In this document: positions 15,015 to 22,334 of the stretch, in pieces | Layout of the letters: each line of letters begins with the position of its first letter | How positions within the stretch are numbered: the first letter of the stretch is position 1 | NCBI GenBank assembly: GCA_023389425.1 | Contig: JAEWEK010000386.1 | Span: forward strand, 1 to 22,334 | Direction: 5' to 3' | Source of the DNA: Pseudomonadota bacterium | GTDB taxonomy: Bacteria; Pseudomonadota; Gammaproteobacteria; Burkholderiales; Burkholderiaceae_D | DNA length: 22,334 nucleotides | Position numbers and translations under genes: made by a program | The notes under the pieces: model-generated | What the model was told of the DNA's origin: nothing | The model's input: the letters and a program-made list of their open reading frames with translations, nothing else | The model's database searches: none

Positions 15015-16853
15015 ATGCGCCGATTCTACGCCGCCCTTCCCTTCCTGCTCGCCTGCGCGGGCACGTTCGCAGCCGACGGCAGGCAAGTCGAAAAGCTCGA
15101 CCGCGGTGTGGTCGCCATCCATGCCGCCGACGGCAATTTCATCAGCTGGCGCGCGCTGGGCACCGATCCGGCGGGCTTGAGGTTCAATGTCTACCGCGAC
15201 GGACAGAAGATAACACCGGCGCCGATCGAACTGACCAACCTCAGCGATCCGCAAGGCGCTGCCGCCGCCGTCTATAGCGTGCGCCCCGTACTGGAGGGCG
15301 CCGAACGAGGCGCAGCCGCGGCCGGCGCCACCTGGCAGCAACCGTACAAGCGCATCCCGATCCAGAAGCCGGCCGACGGCGTCACGCCCGACGGCCAGCG
15401 CTACAGCTACGAAGTCAGCGACGGCTCGGCGGCGGACCTGGACGGCGACGGCGCCTACGAGCTGCTGATCAAATGGCAGCCGACCAACGCCCACGACAAC
15501 GCCCACCGCGGCTACACAGGCGACACGTATATCGACGCCTACAAGCTCGATGGCACGCTATTGTGGCGCATCGACCTGGGACGCAATATCCGCGCCGGCG
15601 CCCACTACACCACCTTCCTCGCCTACGACTTCGATGGCGACGGCAAGGCCGAGCTGATGATGAAGACCGCCGACGGCACCGTGGACGGTGCCGGCAAGGT
15701 GATCGGCGACGCCAGGGCGGACTATCGCAACGCGAACGGCTACATCCTCGACGGCCCCGAATACCTCACCGTGTTCAACGGCCGCACCGGGGCCGCGATG
15801 GCTACCACCAACTACCTGCCCGCGCGCGGCAGCGTGGCCGCGTGGGGCGACAGCTACGGCAACCGCGTCGATCGCTTCCTCGGCGGCGTGGCCTATCTCG
15901 ACGGGCATCGGCCCAGCGCCATCTTCTCGCGCGGCTACTATACCCGCGCGGTGATCGCGGCATGGGACTGGCGCGACGGTAAGCTGAGCAGCCGCTGGGT
16001 GTTCGACAGCGCCGATGGCGGCCCGGGCGCGGCTGTCGCCGGACAGGGTTCGCATTGGCTGTCCGTCGCCGACGTCGATGGCGACGGCAAGGACGACATC
16101 ATCTACGGCGCAGCCACCGTCGGCAGCGACGGCAAGATCCTGTACAGCACGGGCCTGTGCCACGGCGATGCGCTCCACGTCGGCAAGCTCGATCCGAACC
16201 GCGCCGGCCTGCAGGTCTTCATGGTGCACGAGCAGCCCGGCTGCTATCGCGGCAAGGGCATCGAGATGCACGATGCCGCGACCGGCAAGGTGCTGTGGAG
16301 CGCCGATGGCGACGGCGATGACGTCGGCCGCGGCACCTGCATGGACATCGACCCGGCCTATCCGGGCGAAGAATGCTGGGCCAGCAAGGGCGGCCTTTAC
16401 AGCGCGACAGGCGTGGAGATCTCGCCGCGCCATCCGCGCGCCATCAATTTTGGCGTGTGGTGGGACGGCGACCTGCTACGCGAATCGCTGGACCGGGCGC
16501 TGATCGAGAAATGGATTCCGGCCGCGCAGCGCCTTCAACCCTTGCTGGACGGTCGCCGCTACAACGCCGCCTCGATCAACGGCACCAAGGCGCCGCCGGT
16601 GCTATCGGCCGACCTGTTTGGCGATTGGCGCGAGGAAGTGGTCTGGCGCAGCGCCGACAATAGCGCGCTGCTAGTGTTCTCGACCACCATCCCGACCAGC
16701 CACCGCATCCCGACGCTGATGCACAATACCCAGTACCGCGTACAGGTCGCGGGGCAGAACGCCGGCTACAACCAGCCGCCGCATCCAAGTTTCCACCTCG
16801 GCGAAGGCATGTCGCCGGTGGTGCAGGAACCCGTCTACGTGCCTTCGGAGTGA
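15015..16853 (+). CDS. Secreted rhamnogalacturonan lyase, PL11 family
   Basis: The 612-residue protein has a signal peptide (cleaved near residue 20) and the whole body of a PL11 lyase, an eight-bladed propeller that cuts the rhamnose-galacturonate backbone of rhamnogalacturonan I by beta-elimination. Calcium-binding DxDGDG loops occur at 141-146, at 205-210 and again in the ADVDGDGKDD segment near residue 353. NAHDNAHRGYTGDTYIDAYK, AGAHYTTFLAYDFDGDGKAE and GPEYLTVFNG are close to Bacillus YesW/YesX. Whether it acts endo (YesW) or exo (YesX) cannot be read off here. It opens a five-gene run; the DUF4861 gene follows after 10 bases. No strong ribosome binding site precedes the start. Confidence 0.95.
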   Translation: MRRFYAALPFLLACAGTFAADGRQVEKLDRGVVAIHAADGNFISWRALGTDPAGLRFNVYRDGQKITPAPIELTNLSDPQGAAAAVYSVRPVLEGAERGAAAAGATWQQPYKRIPIQKPADGVTPDGQRYSYEVSDGSAADLDGDGAYELLIKWQPTNAHDNAHRGYTGDTYIDAYKLDGTLLWRIDLGRNIRAGAHYTTFLAYDFDGDGKAELMMKTADGTVDGAGKVIGDARADYRNANGYILDGPEYLTVFNGRTGAAMATTNYLPARGSVAAWGDSYGNRVDRFLGGVAYLDGHRPSAIFSRGYYTRAVIAAWDWRDGKLSSRWVFDSADGGPGAAVAGQGSHWLSVADVDGDGKDDIIYGAATVGSDGKILYSTGLCHGDALHVGKLDPNRAGLQVFMVHEQPGCYRGKGIEMHDAATGKVLWSADGDGDDVGRGTCMDIDPAYPGEECWASKGGLYSATGVEISPRHPRAINFGVWWDGDLLRESLDRALIEKWIPAAQRLQPLLDGRRYNAASINGTKAPPVLSADLFGDWREEVVWRSADNSALLVFSTTIPTSHRIPTLMHNTQYRVQVAGQNAGYNQPPHPSFHLGEGMSPVVQEPVYVPSE

Positions 16854-16863
16854 AGAGAACAAT

Positions 16864-18078
16864 ATGAAACTGCGCACCCTTGCCCTCGCCATCGCGGCAG
16901 CTGTCGCCCTCGACGCCGGCGCCGCGGAACGGCTCACGGTCACCGTCACCCAGGACCTGTCGATCGCCCGCCCGTCAGAAACCATTGCCATCCCGTGGAC
17001 CAAAGTGAACGAGGCGCTGCCGCATGCGCGCTCCCAGCAGTTGATCGTCAAGGACGCCGCTGGCCGTGTGCTGCCCTACCAGGTGACCAATGTCGACGCC
17101 ACCGCCAAGGATCCGACCTTCATCGGGGCGGCCTACGGCGAGCTTCTGTTCCAGCACGACTTCGCCGCCGGCGAGAAAAGCGCCACCTTCACCGTCGAAA
17201 AGGCCGCGGCCACCGTGCCGCCATTCCCGGCCAAGGTATTCGCCCGCTTCGTGCCGGAGCGCCTGGACGACTTCGCGTGGGAGAACGACAAGGTCGCGCA
17301 CCGCACCTACGGCCCGGCGCTGATGGCGTCCGCGCCGGCCGGATCGAACAAGGAAGTGCTCAAGACCAGTGGCCTGGACATCTGGTTCAAGCGCGTGCCC
17401 TACCCCATCGTCGACCGCTGGTACAACATCGGCCACGATCACTACCACCACGACGAAGGCGAAGGCATCGACATGTACAACGTCGGCACCACCCTGGGCG
17501 CCGGCGGCACCGGCATCTGGGACGGCTCCAGGCTGTATGCCGGCGCCAACTTCGCGTCGTGGAAGGTGCTGGCCAACGGCCCGGTACGCTCGGTCTTCGA
17601 ACTGTCCTATGACAATTGGGACGCGGCCGGCAACAAGGTGTCGGAAGTGAAGCGCTTCACGGTCGATGCGGGCCACTACTTCGACCGCATCGACAGCACC
17701 TTCAGCTTCCAGGGCGCGCCGCTCACCATCGCCGTGGGGCTGAACAAGAGCCCCGCCGACAAGGGCGCAGACGAAACCATCACCTTCGACCGCCGCGGCG
17801 GCGCACATGCGCTGTTGCAGTGGGTGGCGCAGAAGCGCGATGGCGACTTCGGCGTCGCCGTGATCCTGCCCGCGCCCGGCGCGGCGCAGTACGCGGCCGA
17901 CAAACGCAACGAAATGATGCTGGCCAAAGCCAGCGCGGGCCAGCCGCTGCGCTATTACGTTGGCGCCGCCTGGACGCGCGCCGGCGAGATCGCCTCGCGC
18001 GGACAATGGGAGCGCTACGTCGACGAAGAATCCGCACGGGTCGCGTCGCCGGTGAACATTTCACTGTCCGCCCAATGA
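16864..18078 (+). CDS. Secreted DUF4861 family protein
   Basis: The 404-residue protein has a clear signal peptide (about residues 1-21, ending AGA-AE). The rest matches the DUF4861 type as I recognise it, a largely beta-sheet family common in plant-polysaccharide loci of Bacteroidetes and some Proteobacteria, without a function I can state. Notable is the cluster HDHYHHDEGEGIDMYNVG at 191-208, with four histidines and several acidic residues that could bind a metal or form an active site. Aromatic residues just before it (WFKRVPYPIVDRWY) could bind sugar. It lies between PL11 and PL9 lyases and overlaps the PL9 gene by four bases (ATGA), so it is probably made with them and acts on pectin fragments. 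That role is inference. Confidence 0.82.
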   Translation: MKLRTLALAIAAAVALDAGAAERLTVTVTQDLSIARPSETIAIPWTKVNEALPHARSQQLIVKDAAGRVLPYQVTNVDATAKDPTFIGAAYGELLFQHDFAAGEKSATFTVEKAAATVPPFPAKVFARFVPERLDDFAWENDKVAHRTYGPALMASAPAGSNKEVLKTSGLDIWFKRVPYPIVDRWYNIGHDHYHHDEGEGIDMYNVGTTLGAGGTGIWDGSRLYAGANFASWKVLANGPVRSVFELSYDNWDAAGNKVSEVKRFTVDAGHYFDRIDSTFSFQGAPLTIAVGLNKSPADKGADETITFDRRGGAHALLQWVAQKRDGDFGVAVILPAPGAAQYAADKRNEMMLAKASAGQPLRYYVGAAWTRAGEIASRGQWERYVDEESARVASPVNISLSAQ

Positions 18079-19370
18079 GCGCCCGGCACTGGCTGTTCGC
18101 CCTGCTGGCCGTGTGCGCCGGCAGTTCGCACGCGGCGACCTGGTACGTCGCCCCGGCCGGCAACGATGGCGCCGCCGGATCGATCGAGGCGCCGTTTGCC
18201 AGCATCGCGCGGGCGCAGCAGGCCGCGCAGCCCGGCGACACGGTCTACCTGCGCGGCGGCCTGTACGCCTACACGGCCGGCACCCACGCCTGCGCGACGC
18301 GGCGCGACACCGTCAACGGCATTGAGCTCGACAAGAGCGGCGCCGAGGGCGCGCCGATCCGCTACTGGGCCTATCCGGGCGAAACACCGGTTCTCGACTT
18401 CTCGCGCATGAAGGACGACTGCCGCGTCAAGGGCGTCAGCGTGACCGCCAACTGGCTGCACCTGAAGGGCATCGAGGTCACCGGCGCGCCGCAGCAGCCG
18501 CAGAACCGCCTGAACCACGAATCCTGGGGCATCTGGGTCCATGGCAGCCACAATATCTTCGAACAGCTCGACCTGCACCACAATATGGGGCCGGGCCTAT
18601 TCATCAAGGACGGCGGCTACAACCTGGTGCTGAACACCGATTCGCACCACAACTACGATCCCTACACCTCCAACGGCGCCGGCCAGAGCGCGGACGGATT
18701 CGGCGCCCACATCAGCGCCGGCCATCCGGGCAATGTGTTCCGCGGCTGCCGCGCCTGGGCCAATTCGGACGACGGCTTCGACCTGATCCGGGCGTTTTCG
18801 CCGGTGACCATCGAGCACTCGTGGGCCTGGCAGCAAGGCTATCTGCCTGGCACCCACACCTCGCTCCCCGCCGGCAACGGCAACGGCATCAAGGCCGGCG
18901 GTTACGGCGGCGTCTACGTGCCGAACGGCGTCAGGCACACGATCCGCTTCTCGGTCGCCTTCGACAACAAGGTGAACGGCTTCTACGCCAACCATCACCC
19001 GGTCGCGATCGACTTCTTCAACAACACGGCCTTCGGCAACGGCACCGACTTCAACATGCTCGGCATCGCGCCGGACGGCTCGCCGCTCATCGTCGGCACG
19101 CTGCGCAACAACATCTCATACAACGGACGCCTGAAGATCGAGGGCGCGGACAGTGCCCACAACTCCTGGGACTTGCCGGCCAAAGTCAGCGCGGCCGATT
19201 TCGAGAGCATCTCGGCCGAAGGCTGGGACGGGCCGCGCCAGGCGGACGGCGGCCTGCCGGTGCTCCGCAACTTCCGCCCGAGGCCAGGCAGCCCGCTGAT
19301 CGGCGCCGGCGTCGACGTCGGCCTGCCCTTCAGCGGCAAGGCGCCCGATCTCGGCGCCTTCCAGCACTGA
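18075..19370 (+). CDS. Secreted parallel beta-helix pectate lyase, PL9-like
   Basis: The 431-residue protein has a signal peptide (cleaved near Ala20) and then a right-handed beta-helix. The active site of PL9 enzymes is recognisable: calcium ligands Asp207 (SADGFGAH), Asp232, Asp233 and Asp236 (SDDGFDLIRAFSP), and the catalytic base Lys273 in GNGNGIKAGG. These line up with Asp209, Asp233, Asp234, Asp237 and Lys273 of the Dickeya enzyme. It should cleave galacturonate-containing chains by beta-elimination; pectate or rhamnogalacturonan as the true substrate is open. ATG at 18075 overlaps the previous stop as ATGA, indicating coupled translation. Confidence 0.9.
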   Translation: MSARHWLFALLAVCAGSSHAATWYVAPAGNDGAAGSIEAPFASIARAQQAAQPGDTVYLRGGLYAYTAGTHACATRRDTVNGIELDKSGAEGAPIRYWAYPGETPVLDFSRMKDDCRVKGVSVTANWLHLKGIEVTGAPQQPQNRLNHESWGIWVHGSHNIFEQLDLHHNMGPGLFIKDGGYNLVLNTDSHHNYDPYTSNGAGQSADGFGAHISAGHPGNVFRGCRAWANSDDGFDLIRAFSPVTIEHSWAWQQGYLPGTHTSLPAGNGNGIKAGGYGGVYVPNGVRHTIRFSVAFDNKVNGFYANHHPVAIDFFNNTAFGNGTDFNMLGIAPDGSPLIVGTLRNNISYNGRLKIEGADSAHNSWDLPAKVSAADFESISAEGWDGPRQADGGLPVLRNFRPRPGSPLIGAGVDVGLPFSGKAPDLGAFQH

Positions 19371-19396
19371 CAACACACACCATCACAGGGACACCC

Positions 19397-21721
19397 ATGC
19401 TTCGCCACGCCACCATCGCCCTTGCGGTCCTGACGGCCTGCAGCCCCGCGCTCGCCGCCACCGGCCGCGTCACCACGCCATTCGACACCGGCTGGCGCTT
19501 CCTGAAGGCCGACGCCCGCGGCGCCGAACAGCCCGGATTCAAGGACGGCGCCTGGCGCGCGCTGTCGGTGCCGCACGACTGGAGCATCGAAGGCCCCTAC
19601 GACGAGGGCAACCCGGCCGGCCGCGGCGGCGGCTACCTGCCCGCCGGAGTGGGCTGGTACCGCAAGCAGTTCACCCTGCCGCAGGACGAATCCGGCCGCC
19701 GCGTGCGCGTGGAGTTCGACGGCGTGATGGCCAACAGCGAAGTCTGGGTCAATGGCCACTCGCTCGGCAAGCGGCCGTACGGCTACAGCAGCTTCGCGTA
19801 CGACCTCACGCCCTGGCTCAAGTACGGCAAGGGCCAGGTCAATGTCATCGCGGTCCGCGCGGACAACACGGTGCAGCCGGCTTCGCGCTACTATACCGGC
19901 GCCGGCATCTATCGCCACGTGCGGCTGGTCAGCACCGCGCCGGTCCACTTCGGCGACGATGGCGTCTACGTCAGCACGCCGAGCGCCGCTGCCGCCGGCG
20001 CCACGCTGCGCGTCGCCGCCGATATCCGCAACGATTCGCCGGACGGCGGCGATTACGCCGTCGTCACCACCGTGTACGACCCGGACGGCAAGCCGGTCAA
20101 CACCATCGAATCGCGCCAGCGCGTCGATGCGGGCAGATCGGCCACTGCCACGCAGACGGCGGAGGTGGCCTCGCCACGGCGCTGGTCGCTCGACCAGCCC
20201 AGGCTATACAAAGCCGTCACCGTCATCAAGAGCGGCGACAAGGTGCTGGATGAACAGGTCACCAGCTTCGGCATCCGCGAAGCGAAGTTCGACGCCGACA
20301 CCGGCTTCTGGCTCAATGGCGTGAACCTCAAGATCAAGGGCGCGTGCATCCACCACGATGCCGGCGCGCTGGGCGCCGCGGTGCCGCTGGCGATCTGGGA
20401 ATACCGCTTCCAGCGCCTGCGCGAAGCCGGCGTCAACGCGCTCCGCACCGCGCACAACCCGGTAGCGCCGGAAGTGCTGGACCTGGCCGACCGCATGGGC
20501 TTCCTGGTCATGGACGAGACCTTCGACACCTGGACCGCGCCCAAGCAGCACGCCGAAAAGGGCTACAACCGCTTCTGGGCCGATTGGTGGGCGGCCGACA
20601 CGCGCTCAATGGTGATCCGCGATCGCAACCACCCGAGCATCATCCTCTACAGCGTCGGCAACGAGATCCACGATGACCTCAACAGCCCCGAAGGCTTCAA
20701 GAAGTACAAGCAGCAGCAGGACCTGATCCACCAGCTCGACCCGAGCCGTCCGGTGACGATGGCGCTGTTCCGTCCCGCGAACTCCAAGGTCTACCAGAAC
20801 GGTTTCGCCGACATGATGGACATCGTCGGGCAAAACTACCGCGAGAACGAACTGGTCGCGGCTCACCAGGCGCACCCGCAGTGGAAGGTGATCGGCACCG
20901 AGAACGCGCATCTGCTGCCGGCCTGGCTGGCGATGCGCGACAATCCCTTCATGGCCGGCCAGTTCCTGTGGGTCGGCTTCGACTACCTGGGCGAGGCCGA
21001 CTGGCCCGCGATCAGCTTCGACAAGGGCCTGTTCGACCGCGTCGGCAACTGGCATCCGCGCGGCATGCAGCGCCAGAGCTGGTGGTCGGAACAGCCGGTG
21101 GTCCGCATCGTGCGCCATGCCGACAACGGCGGCGCCGGCCCGCTGGTGGCCGACTGGACGCCGAACGACTTCGATGCCTACGACGACGCGCGCCTCGAGG
21201 TCTACAGCAATGCCGACGAGGTCGAGCTTTTCCTCAACGGCCAGTCGCAAGGCATGAAATCCAGGCCCGCCGACGACAGCCCGCGCAAATGGAACATCAC
21301 CTTCGCGCGCGGCGTGCTGCGTGCCGAGGCGCGCAACAAGGGCCAGGTAGTGGCCACGGACGAGCTCAAGACCGCTGGTGCGCCGGCGCGCATCGAATTG
21401 TCGTCCAGCCGGCCGGCGCTGGCCCCGGCCTTCGACGACGCTGCCTACGTCACGGCGCGCGTGGTCGACGCCGACGGCGTGACCGTGCCGCGCGCAAGCA
21501 ATGCGATCACCTTCGCCGTCGGCGGCAAGGGCGTACTCGCCGCCGTCGACAACGGCAGCGTCAGCAGCCACGAACCTTACCAGTCGACCCGCTGCGTCGC
21601 GGCCAACGGCCTGTGCTCGGCCATCGTCAAGGCAGCATCCGCCGGTGGCAAGATCACGGTGCAGGCATCCGCGACCGGGCTTGGCGCCGGCAGCCTGGCG
21701 CTCGACACCTTGTCGCAATGA
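19397..21721 (+). CDS. Secreted GH2 family glycosidase, probable beta-galactosidase
   Basis: The 774-residue protein has a signal peptide (cleaved near Ala20). The GH2 order follows: sugar-binding jelly roll (about 27-185, with VPHDWSIEGPYDEGNPAG), an Ig-like domain (186-295), a TIM barrel (about 300-580) and C-terminal Ig-like domains. Catalytic residues are Glu423 as acid/base in YSVGNEIHDD and Glu502 as nucleophile in IGTENAH. RTAHNPVAPEVLDLADRMGFLVMDE is a standard GH2 barrel segment. In this setting it most likely removes beta-galactose from rhamnogalacturonan I side chains, though GH2 also covers glucuronidases and others. The frame is open upstream to 18821, but ATG 19397 follows AGGG and starts the signal peptide. 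It begins 26 bases after the PL9 gene. Confidence 0.93.
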   Translation: MLRHATIALAVLTACSPALAATGRVTTPFDTGWRFLKADARGAEQPGFKDGAWRALSVPHDWSIEGPYDEGNPAGRGGGYLPAGVGWYRKQFTLPQDESGRRVRVEFDGVMANSEVWVNGHSLGKRPYGYSSFAYDLTPWLKYGKGQVNVIAVRADNTVQPASRYYTGAGIYRHVRLVSTAPVHFGDDGVYVSTPSAAAAGATLRVAADIRNDSPDGGDYAVVTTVYDPDGKPVNTIESRQRVDAGRSATATQTAEVASPRRWSLDQPRLYKAVTVIKSGDKVLDEQVTSFGIREAKFDADTGFWLNGVNLKIKGACIHHDAGALGAAVPLAIWEYRFQRLREAGVNALRTAHNPVAPEVLDLADRMGFLVMDETFDTWTAPKQHAEKGYNRFWADWWAADTRSMVIRDRNHPSIILYSVGNEIHDDLNSPEGFKKYKQQQDLIHQLDPSRPVTMALFRPANSKVYQNGFADMMDIVGQNYRENELVAAHQAHPQWKVIGTENAHLLPAWLAMRDNPFMAGQFLWVGFDYLGEADWPAISFDKGLFDRVGNWHPRGMQRQSWWSEQPVVRIVRHADNGGAGPLVADWTPNDFDAYDDARLEVYSNADEVELFLNGQSQGMKSRPADDSPRKWNITFARGVLRAEARNKGQVVATDELKTAGAPARIELSSSRPALAPAFDDAAYVTARVVDADGVTVPRASNAITFAVGGKGVLAAVDNGSVSSHEPYQSTRCVAANGLCSAIVKAASAGGKITVQASATGLGAGSLALDTLSQ

Positions 21722-21729
21722 GGAAGCAG

Positions 21730-22334
21730 ATGGCTCCAATCCGGCAAACCCTGGCCGCCGCCGTGCTGGCGGCCTTCACCCTCGGCGCGCAGGCCGCGGA
21801 CAGCTACCGGCTGGCCTTCGACAAGACGCACGCTCCAGCGGGCTATACGCTGGTGCAGCCGGGCGAGACCTATAGCGCGGAGCGCGGCTTCGGTTACGAG
21901 CCGGGCGAACAAGCCGGCGGCCCGTTCTACTTTTCCGTGGCCCTGCCCGAGGGGAATTACAACGTCACCGTAGCCTTGGGGGACGACCAGCAAGCGGCCA
22001 TCACGACCGTCAAGGCCGAGCTGCGCCGGCTGATGCTCGAGAACGTCGCCACCGCCGCCGGACAGTCGCTCACGCGCACCTTCACGGTCAACGTGCGCAC
22101 GCCGCGGATCGCCGCGGCCGCCCAGGTCGCCGCGGGCGAAGTGAAACTGAAGGCGCCCCGCGAAACCGTCAAGGAAGCCTGGGCCTGGGACCAGCGCCTG
22201 ACGCTCGAATTCAATGGCCAGCATCCGGCCGTGCGCAGCATCGAGATCGTGCCGGCCAGGGTGCCAACCCTGTTCCTGCTCGGCGATTCGACCGTGTGCG
22301 ACCAGCCCGGCGAACCGTACAACAGCTGGGGCCA
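21730..22334 (+). CDS. Rhamnogalacturonan acetylesterase, CE12-type SGNH hydrolase, 3' end cut by window edge
   Basis: About 201 residues are visible before the window ends. A signal peptide (cleaved after AQA) leads into a beta-rich N-terminal domain (YRLAFDKTHAPAGYTLVQPG onward, to about residue 140) of the carbohydrate-binding-like type found in front of many bacterial CE12 enzymes. The SGNH block I follows: FLLGDSTVCDQP with nucleophile Ser187, then YNSWG at the edge. The Asp and His of the triad lie outside the window. It would remove acetyl groups from galacturonate in rhamnogalacturonan, exposing it to the lyases. ATG 21730 is chosen because AGGAAG lies just before it; ATG 21718, overlapping the GH2 stop as ATGA, is in frame and also possible. 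Confidence 0.88.
   Translation, partial: MAPIRQTLAAAVLAAFTLGAQAADSYRLAFDKTHAPAGYTLVQPGETYSAERGFGYEPGEQAGGPFYFSVALPEGNYNVTVALGDDQQAAITTVKAELRRLMLENVATAAGQSLTRTFTVNVRTPRIAAAAQVAAGEVKLKAPRETVKEAWAWDQRLTLEFNGQHPAVRSIEIVPARVPTLFLLGDSTVCDQPGEPYNSWG

Noticed and set aside
18821..19396. N-terminal extension of the GH2 protein into the PL9 gene
   Set aside because: It is out-of-frame sequence of the PL9 gene; the signal peptide begins at 19397.
1..22334. Signs of a recent insertion: integrase, tRNA-end repeats, insertion sequences or CRISPR repeats
   Set aside because: None was seen. Base composition and codon style look even across the window by eye.

Overview
The window is a gene-dense stretch of a high-GC Gram-negative chromosome. 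Codon use, the family mix (tandem DUF1501/DUF1800 genes, large secreted peptidases, secreted pectin enzymes) and the catechol gene set suggest a betaproteobacterium, plausibly Oxalobacteraceae such as Massilia or Duganella. That assignment is inference; no rRNA or other marker gene is present. I see no tRNA, rRNA, CRISPR array, insertion sequence or phage gene. No intergenic stretch exceeds 300 bases; the longest is 14805-15014.

Region 1 (1-3855, minus strand) holds two exported peptidases: the N-terminal part of an M16 zinc peptidase cut by the window edge, and upstream of it a complete S9 serine peptidase close to the glutamyl endopeptidase subgroup. A strong intrinsic terminator lies between them.

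Region 2 (3956-6257, minus strand) carries a PAP2 / inositol-phosphorylceramide-synthase-like membrane protein, a PmtA-like phospholipid methyltransferase overlapping it by 41 bases, and a membrane protein with a C-terminal SHOCT domain. The first two look like a lipid head-group module of unknown product.

Region 3 (6415-12066) is the catechol branch of the beta-ketoadipate pathway. A CatM/BenM-type LysR regulator is read divergently from catB-catC-catA-catD and a sodium:solute symporter. The 102-base divergent gap contains a perfect ATAC-N7-GTAT dyad and a second ATAC-N7-GTGT dyad 22 bases on, in good register with a candidate catB promoter. The four enzymes take catechol to 3-oxoadipate. 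No ben, pcaIJ or pcaF gene is in the window, so the source of catechol and the last steps lie elsewhere.

Region 4 (12063-14804, minus strand) is a DUF1800 / DUF1501 pair, one a predicted lipoprotein and the other with a Tat-like signal. It converges on the symporter with overlapping stop codons.

Region 5 (15015-22334, plus strand, continuing past the edge) is a run of five secreted proteins aimed at pectin, mainly rhamnogalacturonan I: a PL11 rhamnogalacturonan lyase, a DUF4861 protein, a PL9-type pectate lyase, a GH2 glycosidase and a CE12-type acetylesterase. Gaps are short or overlapping, so this is probably one operon, with a candidate promoter at 14956-14985. Together these enzymes would cut the backbone, trim galactose-type side chains and remove acetyl groups. 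The uncharacterised DUF4861 protein in the middle is the most likely place for a new activity. Otherwise most of the window is recognisable biology.
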